NCBI GenBank assembly: GCA_050742535.1
Contig: JBOGIQ010000038.1
Coordinates: 1-27,734, forward strand
Direction: 5' to 3'
Origin: Gp6-AA40 sp050742535
GTDB taxonomy: Bacteria; Acidobacteriota; Vicinamibacteria; Vicinamibacterales; UBA2999
Length of the DNA stretch: 27,734 bases
Position numbers and translations under genes: made by a program. Of this stretch, positions 21,183-27,734 are shown piece by piece. The notes beneath the pieces were generated by a model that saw nothing but the letters and a program-made list of their open reading frames with translations, was not told where the DNA came from and ran no database searches. Position 1 is the stretch's first letter. The number at the start of each line of letters is the position of its first letter.

Positions 21183-21833
21183 ATGCGCACTCGCCCTGTC
21201 GCAGCCCTCGTCATCATTGCATCCACAATCGTGGCCGGCGGTCAGTCGAAGTTCCCCTCGGACATCCACCCCGAGTCGCTGTCCCGCCTTCCACCCGTGC
21301 AGCGCGCGAACCTCGACGAGGAAGGCAAACGCATCTGGGATGCGCTGTCCGGCGCGAACAAGGCGATTCCGCTGACCGGCCCGTCGGCCGTCACGATGCA
21401 CAGCCCCAGGGCGGCTGAGCCGATTTACGCGCTCAATCAGTACCTGCGGAAAACGGTGGCGGGCGCTCGCTACTTCGAGCTCGCGGCGCTCGTCGCCGCC
21501 CGCGAGTTCGATCAGCAATATGAATGGTCCGCCCACGAGCCGGCGGCGGTTCGAGCCGGCGTTGAACAGTCGGTCGTTGACGCGATCAAGTTCAACCGGG
21601 ATCTGAATGGCGTGCCGGAGAAGGACGCCGCCCTCATTCGACTCGGACGCGCCATCTTCCGCGATCACCGGGTGAGCTCGGACGTCTGGGCACAGATGGA
21701 GAAACTGTTTGGCCGTCAGGGTGCGGTCGAACTGACCATTGTGATGGCCGACTATGCGATGGCCGGTTTCATACTGACCGCCGTCGATCAGCAACTGCCG
21801 CCGGATCGCAAACCGCTGCTGCCGGCGCGTTGA
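21183..21833 (+). CDS. Secreted carboxymuconolactone decarboxylase (CMD/AhpD-like) family protein
   Basis: 216 residues from ATG 21183, with GGAAGGAGG 6 bases upstream. A signal peptide (PVAALVIIASTIVAGG) makes this an exported member. The all-helical CMD core is seen in ELAALVAAREFDQQYEWSAH, EPAAVRAGVEQSVVDAIK and the C-terminal helix QGAVELTIVMADYAMAGFIL. It has the Glu/His pattern (E-W-x-x-H) of decarboxylase-like members but no CxxC, so it is not an AhpD-type disulphide reductase. Exported CMD proteins are common in Acidobacteriota, and their substrates are unknown. The VOC gene follows after 41 bp on the same strand. Confidence 0.83.
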   Translation: MRTRPVAALVIIASTIVAGGQSKFPSDIHPESLSRLPPVQRANLDEEGKRIWDALSGANKAIPLTGPSAVTMHSPRAAEPIYALNQYLRKTVAGARYFELAALVAAREFDQQYEWSAHEPAAVRAGVEQSVVDAIKFNRDLNGVPEKDAALIRLGRAIFRDHRVSSDVWAQMEKLFGRQGAVELTIVMADYAMAGFILTAVDQQLPPDRKPLLPAR

Positions 21834-21874
21834 AGGGACTACCGAGGGGGTATATAGTTGCCGTCGGTGAGCAT

Positions 21875-22774
21875 ATGAGACGAACGCCTGCTGCACTCGC
21901 ATTCACGCTCCTGGTCGCTGGCCTCGTGGCAGGCACATACGCCCAGTCACCCGCACCCGCGCCGGCGTCCACGGCGGCTCCGTACTTCGCGGAGAAGTCG
22001 ATGAACGTGTTCCGCCGCTTCAACGGCGACGGCGTCAAGACGCTGCAGTTCTACGGGCAGGTGCTCGGCTTCGGCGACGTCGGCGCGATCGGCGGCGTCT
22101 CGCGCTATCAGGTCGGCGCCTCACAGCTCAAGTTCACCCGCGCGGGCGCGAATGCGAAATTCACGCGCGGCGGGATTCATGACGCCGCGGGTGTACGCCT
22201 GTGGACGATGTGGTTTGCCGATGAAGCGGTGCTGACGAAGCGTTTCGACACACACGGGCTTCCAGCGCCGTCGTTCAAGACGGTCGACGGCATCCGCAGC
22301 GCGCTGGTCGCCGATCCGGACGGCGAATGGGTGCAGCTCGTCATCGCGCCGGGCGCCGCGAAGGACACCTACGGCCGGCTCGAGATCGGGATCGCCGCGA
22401 ACGATCTGGAGAAGAGCCGCGCGTTCTATCGCACGTTCGTCGGTCTCGAGGAGCTGGCGCCGGTGAAGGATCCGGTCATTGGAGTGACCAAGTACCCCTT
22501 CCGCAACGGCTCGACGACCATCAGCGTGTGGGCCACGCCCGGACCGAAGCCGACCAACCGATCGCTCGCCGGCATCCAGTACGTCGTCAAGCCCGTCGAT
22601 CCGATCTGGGCCCTGGCGCAGGAGCGCGGGATTCAGGTGGAAACGCCGCTCGGCGAAACGATGCCGGGACTGGTGACGACGTGGCTACTGGATCCCGATC
22701 AGGTCACCAACTACTTCGCGGAGATTCGTCCGCGCCAGCGCCCCGCGCAGACGGCGGCAGCGCCAACGCGGTAA
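21875..22774 (+). CDS. Secreted two-domain VOC (glyoxalase/dioxygenase fold) protein
   Basis: 299 residues from ATG 21875. A signal peptide (1-24, LAFTLLVAGLVAGTYAQ) precedes two VOC modules: about 40-160 (VKTLQFYGQVLGFGDVGAIG, SALVADPDGEWVQLVIAP) and about 168-285 (GRLEIGIAANDLEKSRAFYR, LEELAPVKDP, TWLLDPDQVTNYFAEI). VOC proteins usually bind a divalent metal with His/Glu at fixed strand ends. Clear His ligands are scarce here, so it may be a binding rather than catalytic protein. An in-frame TTG start at 21830 overlapping the previous stop is possible but would spoil the signal peptide. It is likely co-transcribed with the CMD-family gene. Confidence 0.8.
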   Translation: MRRTPAALAFTLLVAGLVAGTYAQSPAPAPASTAAPYFAEKSMNVFRRFNGDGVKTLQFYGQVLGFGDVGAIGGVSRYQVGASQLKFTRAGANAKFTRGGIHDAAGVRLWTMWFADEAVLTKRFDTHGLPAPSFKTVDGIRSALVADPDGEWVQLVIAPGAAKDTYGRLEIGIAANDLEKSRAFYRTFVGLEELAPVKDPVIGVTKYPFRNGSTTISVWATPGPKPTNRSLAGIQYVVKPVDPIWALAQERGIQVETPLGETMPGLVTTWLLDPDQVTNYFAEIRPRQRPAQTAAAPTR

Positions 22775-22784
22775 TCAACCGCCG

Positions 22785-22808
22785 GTCCGCCTGAAGGCGG
22801 ACACTACG
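22785..22808. repeat. TGAA-loop hairpin repeat, copy B
   Basis: GTCCGCC-TGAA-GGCGGAC, a perfect 7-bp stem, followed by ACTACG. It starts 10 bases after the VOC gene stop, in a convergent gap, so it may act as a terminator structure. Confidence 0.75.
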
Positions 22809-22816
22809 AGTTAGAG

Positions 22817-22840
22817 GTCCGCCTGAAGGCGGACACTACG
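22817..22840. repeat. TGAA-loop hairpin repeat, copy C
   Basis: Identical to copy B over 24 bases and 32 bp further on. It lies 2 bases before the stop of the convergent gene at 22843. The two copies together make a tandem hairpin between converging genes. Confidence 0.75.
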
Positions 22841-22842
22841 GG

Positions 22843-23853
22843 TCAGCGGAGGAAGTCGCTCCACCCGCTCTTCGAATTGAACGGCAGCACCGCTCCGGTC
22901 GCCTCGATTTCGTAGATCTTGCGGTTGCGCACCTTGATGATGTGCGCGGCGGCCATGTCGAACTGCCGCTGGGTGGTCATGTCGCGCGTGCCGCGCGTGC
23001 CATCGGGATAGACCAGCGTCAGCACTTTCTCGTTCATCGGGTGATGAAACATCGACAGCCCGAATACCAGGCCCTTCTCCTCGTCCGCAATCCAGACGCG
23101 ACGCAGGTTGATGGTTTCGATGTAGCTCATGAACCGCGTGTCGAGCTGGGCCGCGCACGTCATGCTGCCCATGCCTGACCCCTGTGCCGACGTCGGCCCT
23201 CGTCCTCCGCTGGGTGCGGTCGCCGGCGGGACGCCGGCTGCAGCCGGCCGCGGACCTGCCGTGTGGATGCCGCCTTCGCGGCGGACGCAGTCGTCGGCGA
23301 AAGGCACGGCCTTGCCATCGCTTTGTTCGATCGCGTCGTAATAACCATGCGCGTAGAGCAGCAGCACCTCGCGCGGCAGCCGCTCCGCCGGTGGCACGTT
23401 CGCGAGCAGGCCGGGGCGCGGTGTCTGCAGGTTGGCGAGCGAATTGGCGTTGATGTTTGTCCAGATGAGGTGCTCGGCCTCGACGATCTGCCGATTCTGA
23501 ACCTTCAGCCGCAATCCCAGCTGAATCGGCTTGCCTGCGTCCTTCATGGTCACGATGGCGCCGAGCTGGCTGACCACCGGATCGGCGACGTAGACCTTGA
23601 ATGTCGTCGGCGCCTCGGACGCGGTCTTCCACAGCCCCTCGCCCACCGCCTTCACTGCTGTCTGTTCGGTGAACTTTGCATTCGGCGCGATCGGCGCCTT
23701 CTTCGGATCGTGCGCCACCATGGCGGCGAAGTACTGGTCTGCGATGCCACTGAGGCACGCGCGATCGCACGCGGCCTGTGCGGCCACATTCCGCGCCGCA
23801 CACACCCCAAGCAGCACAGACAGAAAAACAAGTTGGCAGACCGCTTGATTCAT
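22843..23853 (-). CDS. Secreted DUF8021/NTF2-like protein
   Basis: 336 residues from ATG 23853, with AAGGAG 9 bases upstream; the nearer ATG at 23862 abuts that site and was rejected. A signal peptide (about 1-27, LVFLSVLLGVCAARNVAAQA) is followed by ACDRACLSGIADQYFAAMVA and HDPKKAPIAPNAKFTEQT, then AVGEGLWKTASEAP. This N-terminal pattern is typical of DUF8021/SnoaL-like domains of the NTF2 fold. The second half has a Gly/Pro/Ala-rich low-complexity insert (about 236-265) and another cone-like domain (LRRVWIADEEKGLVFGLSMF, HIIKVRNRKIYEIEATG). Cys pairs may form disulphides. Catalysis cannot be assigned. It ends in the hairpin pair between convergent genes. Confidence 0.72.
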   Translation of the reverse strand: MNQAVCQLVFLSVLLGVCAARNVAAQAACDRACLSGIADQYFAAMVAHDPKKAPIAPNAKFTEQTAVKAVGEGLWKTASEAPTTFKVYVADPVVSQLGAIVTMKDAGKPIQLGLRLKVQNRQIVEAEHLIWTNINANSLANLQTPRPGLLANVPPAERLPREVLLLYAHGYYDAIEQSDGKAVPFADDCVRREGGIHTAGPRPAAAGVPPATAPSGGRGPTSAQGSGMGSMTCAAQLDTRFMSYIETINLRRVWIADEEKGLVFGLSMFHHPMNEKVLTLVYPDGTRGTRDMTTQRQFDMAAAHIIKVRNRKIYEIEATGAVLPFNSKSGWSDFLR

Positions 23854-23933
23854 CGCGAACATCTCCTTGTAACCGCTGCGGATGGTATCCAAATTTAGAG
23901 GCGACATCAGCGCTTTTCGTAATCGGCGTTCGA

Positions 23934-23945
23934 GCATCCGGATGC
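23934..23945. promoter_or_regulatory. Perfect 12-bp palindrome in divergent intergenic region
   Basis: GCATCCGGATGC lies between the DUF8021-like gene (starts 23853, minus) and the TagO-like gene (about 23994, plus). It could be a shared operator. No regulator is known for it. Confidence 0.35.
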
Positions 23946-23993
23946 ACCCCTCGGCGGATATGTGACGGCACCAAGGTTGCCCTGTATGTTCTG

Positions 23994-24767
23994 GTGCAAC
24001 CATTCAAACCGAACGACGCCAAACCGGCGGACGTCAAGATCGACATCACGCTGGACGACCTCAAGCTGGACGCCACGCCGAACGTCGAGCCAACCGATCC
24101 CAAACGACCGGGTTCCGGAATGCCTGTGATTCTGGTCGCCATCGTCGGTGTCGTCGCAGGAATGGTGACGATGTTCGCGGTCGTCAGCACGCGCACCCAG
24201 GCAGTCAGCACGCCGGCGCCGCTGGCTGCGGCAGCTCCGGCCGCGCCGGCGCCCATGGTCGAAGAGGGTCCCACACCGACGTGGACCGGGTCGCGACGGG
24301 CCAGCTGGGCGAACGACGGATCGAAGACGATCGCCTTCACGCTGACGTCCACCCGCGACCTGCCTGTGTGGATGAACCGGGCGAGGCCGGCGCTGATCGT
24401 TCGTTGCCTGTATCGGACGACCGAGGCGTTCGTGATGCTCGAGACGTCAACCAGCTTCGAGCAGGACGCCAACCGCCGCACGGTCCGCATCCAGTGGGAT
24501 GACGACGCGACCGCCGTTCAGCAATGGACGGTCTCCGAGACGGCGCGGGAGCTCTTCGCTCCGGATGGTGTGGCGTTCGTGCGGCGTATGGCGAGCGCAA
24601 AACGCCTGCGATTCGGATTCGCGCCGTTCAACGCGGAACCGGTCACCGCGGAGTTTGCCGTCGAAGGCTTCGACAAACTGGCCGGCCTGGTTGCCAGCAC
24701 CTGCGGATGGCGTGTCGACGCCCCCCTACGCCAAGGCTCCGGCGGGCAAGAACGAACCTCGAGCTGA
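23994..24767 (+). CDS. Membrane-anchored TagO/VasI-like protein
   Basis: About 257 residues from GTG 23994 (the best of weak choices; no good ribosome site). An acidic cytoplasmic N-terminus (1-42) precedes one membrane helix (about 43-64, PVILVAIVGVVAGMVTMFAV) and an Ala/Pro linker. The outer domain (about 95-245) resembles the T6SS-associated TagO/VasI family: SWANDGSKTIAFTLTS, RPALIVRCLYRTTEAFVMLE, RTVRIQWDDDATAVQQW, a FVRRMASAKRLRFGFAPFNA segment, and an ending CGW. No T6SS genes are in the window. The last residues (PLRQGSGGQERTSS) come from a repeat-like sequence at 24723-24750. The gene abuts the convergent gene with no gap. Confidence 0.65.
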   Translation: MQPFKPNDAKPADVKIDITLDDLKLDATPNVEPTDPKRPGSGMPVILVAIVGVVAGMVTMFAVVSTRTQAVSTPAPLAAAAPAAPAPMVEEGPTPTWTGSRRASWANDGSKTIAFTLTSTRDLPVWMNRARPALIVRCLYRTTEAFVMLETSTSFEQDANRRTVRIQWDDDATAVQQWTVSETARELFAPDGVAFVRRMASAKRLRFGFAPFNAEPVTAEFAVEGFDKLAGLVASTCGWRVDAPLRQGSGGQERTSS

Positions 24768-25616
24768 TTACCGCGCTACGGCTCGCCCGTATACCTCGAT
24801 CCGGCCGACGTTGACGAAGCCTCCCCAGCCGTGTCCGCTTCCCGGCAGGAGGTCGGCGAACCCGACTTCGTCCACCCTCGACAAGTCCGGCTTCTCCACC
24901 CAGTTCTGACCGCGCGTCACGACGCGTGCGATGTCGAGCGGCAGCCAGCGTACGTTCGCGATCGCGACCTCGGAATCGAGAAAAAGCGTCGAGTTGGCGG
25001 AGTGCGCGCCTTCGCCGTAGTCGCCGACGAGCCACGTGCCGTCGGCCAGCTTGACCAGCGGACGCACGACGTGGAATCCGGATGTACGCGTCACCCAGCG
25101 GATCCGCGCCAACCCGCGCAGGTCCACGTAGTTCTTCCTGTGACGCAGCGTGACCGCAACGGGTGTCTGACACACGCCCGTCCAGAGGTTCGGCGGATCG
25201 GTCGGCGAGCCCGCGGCGACCTTCTGCGGCGGCGGGTTCTGGTTGTAGCCGGCCAGCTGCACGCAGCCTGGCCCGGTCCAGTCGCGTGCGATCGATCCGG
25301 TGGGCGGCTGCTTCAAATAAGCCGGGACGCTCTTCGCGTTCGGGTCGTAGAGCCGCAGCTCGAGATCAGCGTTGGTAACGGCCGCCGACGTCACGCCGCC
25401 CTCGGGCACGAAATCGGCGGCGGCGTCCGGCGGTCGATCGCGCTGACGCCAGGCCTCGCGCAGAAACAGCGGCGGAAGACCGATTGGCACCGCAGGCGGC
25501 TCGACTTTGCCCGGGGCGGGCTGAGCAGCACCCTGCGCCGCCGGGCGTGACGACGCTGTCAGGATCGAAGCGACGACGAACAATGCCACGAACAGGCCAA
25601 AAAACAGTGCCCTCAT
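24768..25616 (-). CDS. Secreted protein of unknown function
   Basis: 282 residues. AGGAG lies 7-8 bases before ATG 25616. A signal peptide (about 1-28, LFVALFVVASILTASSRPAA) is followed by a Pro/Ala-rich linker, then a mostly beta body: LPPLFLREAWRQRDRPPDAA, DADLELRLYDPN-type strands, GPGCVQLAGYNQNPPPQ, LWTGVCQTPVAVTLRHR, NYVDLRGLARIRWVTRTSGF and WLVGDYGEG, ending GGFVNVGRIEVYGRAVAR. Two Cys (in GPGCVQ and TGVCQT) probably form a disulphide. The end, VGRIEVYG, and overall pattern suggest a jelly-roll or galactose-binding-like domain, a guess from strand pattern only. I do not recognise a catalytic motif. Confidence 0.68.
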   Translation of the reverse strand: MRALFFGLFVALFVVASILTASSRPAAQGAAQPAPGKVEPPAVPIGLPPLFLREAWRQRDRPPDAAADFVPEGGVTSAAVTNADLELRLYDPNAKSVPAYLKQPPTGSIARDWTGPGCVQLAGYNQNPPPQKVAAGSPTDPPNLWTGVCQTPVAVTLRHRKNYVDLRGLARIRWVTRTSGFHVVRPLVKLADGTWLVGDYGEGAHSANSTLFLDSEVAIANVRWLPLDIARVVTRGQNWVEKPDLSRVDEVGFADLLPGSGHGWGGFVNVGRIEVYGRAVAR

Positions 25617-25662
25617 TCTGGTTCTCCTGAGCTTAGGAATTGGCAGCGGCCTTGCTCATTCC

Positions 25663-25986
25663 ATGGGCGTGGATACGACAATGGCTTCTCAGTTCCAATA
25701 CATCGCACCCGGTGACGTCGTCATCGAAGGTGTTCCCGCAACGGAGATGACCATTTGCGCCGCCACCGGGCGCGCCGTCGGGCGGCTGCGCGGCTTCATC
25801 ATCGACGCCACAGAGCGGCACATTCGATATGTGGTCGTTCGCGGATCGGGCCTGTTCGCCAAGACGACACTCCTGCCGTTCTCGATGCCTCGCGTCGATT
25901 TCGACCGGCGCACGATAAGGGTCGATGTCAGCGACCAGCAGGTGTGGCAGCTTCGCGACTTCACGCCGGACGCCATACTCGCCTGA
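25663..25986 (+). CDS. PRC-barrel domain protein
   Basis: 107 residues, cytoplasmic, no signal peptide. The core GRAVGRLRGFIIDATERHIR, then YVVVRGSGLFAKTTLLPFSM and DFDRRTIRVDVSDQQVW matches the PRC-barrel fold (a small beta-barrel found in RimM and in photosystem H subunits, and common as stand-alone stress-linked proteins). It probably mediates protein or membrane contacts. The start is uncertain: ATG 25663 has no clear ribosome site, while ATG 25681 has GGAT about 9 bases upstream and gives a 101-residue protein. Divergent from the secreted-protein gene, 46 bp away. A composite repeat begins 7 bp after its stop. Confidence 0.75.
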   Translation: MGVDTTMASQFQYIAPGDVVIEGVPATEMTICAATGRAVGRLRGFIIDATERHIRYVVVRGSGLFAKTTLLPFSMPRVDFDRRTIRVDVSDQQVWQLRDFTPDAILA

Positions 25987-25992
25987 ACGCCT

Positions 25993-26058
25993 GGCGCGCC
26001 TGACCCCGGGGTCCCCATCGCGCCCGCGCGATGGGGTGGCGTGGCGCGCCCCCCGATC
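25993..26058. repeat. Composite palindromic repeat, copy 2 (inverted)
   Basis: A 66-bp element, the reverse complement of 18930-18997 apart from one substitution and two single-base gaps. It contains the GACCCCGGGGTC palindrome, the 11-bp stem CCCCATCGCGC/GCGCGATGGGG (26013-26036) and GGCGCGCC ends. It fills most of the gap between the PRC-barrel and phosphatase genes. Confidence 0.85.
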
Positions 26059-26094
26059 GCCATTAACCGACGAAGCGAAGGATATACTCGCCGT

Positions 26095-27216
26095 GTGAAC
26101 ACGGCTACCCACTGTTGTCTTCGGACGACCGCCCCGCCTGCGGGCGCTATTGCGGTGGTGCTTGCCGTCCTGTTTTCTGCGCCAGCGGATCCGCCGCGCG
26201 CTCAGAGCACTGCCGCGGAACCGCCTTGTGACATCACGACCACCGAGCGGGTCGTTGCCGTCGGCGACGTCCACGGCGCCTACGACCGGTTCGTGGCCAT
26301 GTTGCGCGGCGCCGGGCTGATCGACGGACGGCAGCGATGGGCGGGCGGCCGGGCTCGGCTGGTGCAGACCGGCGACGTCCTCGATCGCGGCCCCGATTCG
26401 CGGAAGGTCATCGATCTCCTGCGCAAGCTGGAAAGCGAGGCATCACGCGCCGGCGGACGCGTGCACGCGCTCCTGGGCAACCATGAATTCATGCGCATTG
26501 TCGGCGACTGGCGCTACGTGAGCGCCGGCGAATTCAAGGCATTCCAGACCGGCGAGTCGGCCGCGTTGCGGGATCGGGTGCACGAGCTGAACGCCGGGCT
26601 GGCGGACAAGCGCGCGCGCGCCGAGAAACGCGAGTTCAACGAGCGCGAATACCGGGCGCAGTTCATGAAGGACTTCCCCCTTGGCTATTTCGACATGCAG
26701 CTCGCGTTCGGCAAGGACGGCGACTACGGGAAGTGGGTGCGGAGCCGCATCGCGGCAGTCAGGATCAACGGCGTGCTGTTCATGCACGGCGGCGTGAGCG
26801 ACATGGTGGCGAATCTCGGCTGCGAAGGGCTCAACGCGGAAGTGCAGCGCAACCTCGCGGCCATACCGGTTCCGCCCGAGCAGTTGACGTCGCTGCTGTC
26901 GTCACGAGAGGACGGTCCGCTGTGGTACCGCGGAATGGCGTCCGAACCGGAAGCGTCGTTCGAGCCGATGCTGGCCAGCACCCTGAAGCGGTTCAACGTC
27001 CGTGCGGTGGTGATCGGTCACACGCCGGTGGCCACTGGACAAATCACCACGCGGTTCAACGGCCGCGTCGTGCTGATCGACACCGGCATGCTGAACGGAG
27101 AATTCTTTCCGAAGGGCGTGGCGTCAGCGCTCGAGATGCAGGGACACACGCTGGCAGCCGTCTACGAGGACGGCCGCCGCGTGCCGCTCACTGCACAGTC
27201 GCCGGCGACAAAGTAA
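26095..27216 (+). CDS. Secreted PPP-type metallophosphoesterase (Shelphs-like)
   Basis: 373 residues from GTG 26095, with AAGGA 11 bases upstream; the GTG at 26041 lies in the repeat and was rejected. An N-terminal leader has a hydrophobic stretch (about 18-32, GAIAVVLAVLFSAPA). The phosphatase core follows: VAVGDVHGAYDRF, QTGDVLDRGPDSRKV, ALLGNHEFMRI, a helical insert (about 140-190), LFMHGGVS and VVIGHTPVATGQ. These supply Asp, His, Asn and the two further His ligands for two metals, so it should be an active phosphomonoesterase or protein phosphatase outside the cytoplasm. It overlaps the convergent gene by 29 bp. The kinase-fold neighbour may be coincidence, but a phosphatase-kinase pairing deserves notice. 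Confidence 0.88.
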   Translation: MNTATHCCLRTTAPPAGAIAVVLAVLFSAPADPPRAQSTAAEPPCDITTTERVVAVGDVHGAYDRFVAMLRGAGLIDGRQRWAGGRARLVQTGDVLDRGPDSRKVIDLLRKLESEASRAGGRVHALLGNHEFMRIVGDWRYVSAGEFKAFQTGESAALRDRVHELNAGLADKRARAEKREFNEREYRAQFMKDFPLGYFDMQLAFGKDGDYGKWVRSRIAAVRINGVLFMHGGVSDMVANLGCEGLNAEVQRNLAAIPVPPEQLTSLLSSREDGPLWYRGMASEPEASFEPMLASTLKRFNVRAVVIGHTPVATGQITTRFNGRVVLIDTGMLNGEFFPKGVASALEMQGHTLAAVYEDGRRVPLTAQSPATK

Positions 27217-27734
27217 AGAACACCGCGCCCTCGCCACGGCCGGCGATCAGCGTTTCGAAGTGCTGGACGAGCGCGTCGCGCCGCCGGAGCACCGATCTGA
27301 TCTCGGGCCGCGTCAGCGCACCCTTCATCGCCTGCGTGATCGACTGCTCCGTGAGCTGCTTCATCTTGTCGAAGAGGGTCCGCTCAACCCTGATCAGCTC
27401 GTCGGGTTTCAGGAGCGACGCGTTCGTCCGGAACGCGCGCGTGTGATCGATGAGCCACAAGGTCCAGTCCTTCGTCCACAGGACGTTGCCCCTGTTGCGG
27501 TCGCGGTTCTGGATCAGCTCGTCCCAGACGCGCATGATGTGAATCTGCCGCTGCGTCCGCTGCGGATCGGGCCCCATCATCGCGGTGTCGCCCAGCTTGA
27601 GGCGCCCGCTCTCGTCGAACATCACGTCGTCGATCCACCAGGTGACGGCGGCACTCTTGCCTTTGTAGCGGCGTTCCACCGACATCGGCACGGTGTCGAG
27701 GCCCACCAACTGAGCCAGGCGGTAGCCGGCGATG
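27188..27734 (-). CDS. C-terminal part of a PI3K/HipA-like kinase-fold protein, cut by window edge
   Basis: 182 residues of a gene that begins beyond the right edge; the frame stays open to the last base (IAGYRLAQLVGLDTVPMSVE is its first visible part). The central motif WDELIQNRDRNRGNVLWTKD followed by WTLWLIDHTRAFRTN has the catalytic-loop Asp/Asn/Arg pattern and metal-binding Asp of the PI3/4-kinase, HipA and FAM20-like kinase superfamily. The DxxxxNxDRxxxN and LIDH spacing is clear. The N-lobe lies outside the window, and so does any signal peptide. The C-terminal 60 residues are helical (TLFDKMKQLTEQSITQAMKG, LRRRDALVQHFETLI). Substrate is unknown; it could phosphorylate or AMPylate proteins. 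Confidence 0.72.
   Translation of the reverse strand, partial: IAGYRLAQLVGLDTVPMSVERRYKGKSAAVTWWIDDVMFDESGRLKLGDTAMMGPDPQRTQRQIHIMRVWDELIQNRDRNRGNVLWTKDWTLWLIDHTRAFRTNASLLKPDELIRVERTLFDKMKQLTEQSITQAMKGALTRPEIRSVLRRRDALVQHFETLIAGRGEGAVFFTLSPATVQ

Noticed and set aside
22811..24490. 559-residue minus-strand open frame
   Set aside because: Out-of-frame or antisense over three well-supported genes and both hairpin repeats; the sequence is Arg/Ala low complexity.
23994..24767. Type VI secretion system
   Set aside because: Only a TagO-like domain is present; no Tss genes are in the window.
26041..26094. Upstream GTG start for the phosphatase
   Set aside because: It lies in the second repeat copy. 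GTG 26095 has AAGGA upstream and gives a sensible leader.
1..27734. tRNA, rRNA, CRISPR array, insertion sequence, prophage or riboswitch
   Set aside because: No cloverleaf, repeat-spacer array, transposase, phage gene or known aptamer core was seen in reading both strands.

Overview
This is a high-GC, gene-dense window of 28 genes or gene pieces with no gap over 300 bases. I found no rRNA, tRNA, CRISPR array, integrase or transposase. The content points to a soil Acidobacteriota genome, most likely Vicinamibacteria. The reasons are an Oar-like TonB-dependent receptor with an N-terminal carboxypeptidase-regulatory domain, BlaI/M56 pairs with M56 fused to a TIGR03435 domain, a DUF6152 protein, and many single secreted proteins. 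The taxonomic call is inference from gene content.

Left part (1-11.7 kb). A truncated PQQ-dependent dehydrogenase and a large TonB-dependent receptor lie on the minus strand, divergent from a LysR regulator. Next come a PilZ protein and a small secreted protein (minus). A plus-strand run follows: a KRCGH-type isocitrate lyase/PEP mutase family enzyme, a glutathione peroxidase, a frameshifted ankyrin gene, and a soluble PAS hybrid histidine kinase. The kinase shares its stop CTAG with a convergent DODA-type dioxygenase that carries a Tat-like leader. A translationally coupled minus-strand trio (SEC-C membrane protein, small secreted beta-sandwich protein, one-helix membrane protein) ends this part.

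Centre (11.7-18.2 kb). Two BlaI-M56 signalling modules run head to tail on the minus strand. The upstream one is BlaI followed by two tandem M56-TIGR03435 fusions. The downstream one is a second BlaI followed by an M56 protein with an added carboxypeptidase-regulatory domain and a TonB C-terminal domain. Each repressor gene has a good sigma70-type promoter buried in its own palindromic operator. The two operators are unrelated in sequence: two tandem 7-2-7 dyads with an ACA-nn-TGT core at one, and a 16+16 inverted repeat at the other. This is the most system-like part of the window. By analogy with BlaR1/BlaI, the membrane M56 proteins would sense a signal and inactivate their repressors. No beta-lactamase gene is present, so the signal and output are unknown.

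Right part (18.2-27.7 kb). Divergent from the upstream BlaI is a secreted protein whose mature N-terminus should be histidine, resembling the SCE4755 lytic-polysaccharide-monooxygenase-like family. Then follow phenylalanine 4-hydroxylase (phhA), a DUF6152 protein with its partner, a secreted carboxymuconolactone-decarboxylase-like protein, a secreted VOC protein, a DUF8021-like protein, a TagO/VasI-like membrane protein, a secreted protein of unknown function, a PRC-barrel protein, a PPP-type phosphatase, and the C-terminal part of a PI3K/HipA-like kinase-fold protein.

Small repeats are a feature of the window: a composite palindromic element in two near-identical inverted copies 7 kb apart, a TGAA-loop hairpin family with a compensatory base-pair change, a 7-nt tandem repeat upstream of a gene, and two genes whose C-terminal tails look repeat-derived.
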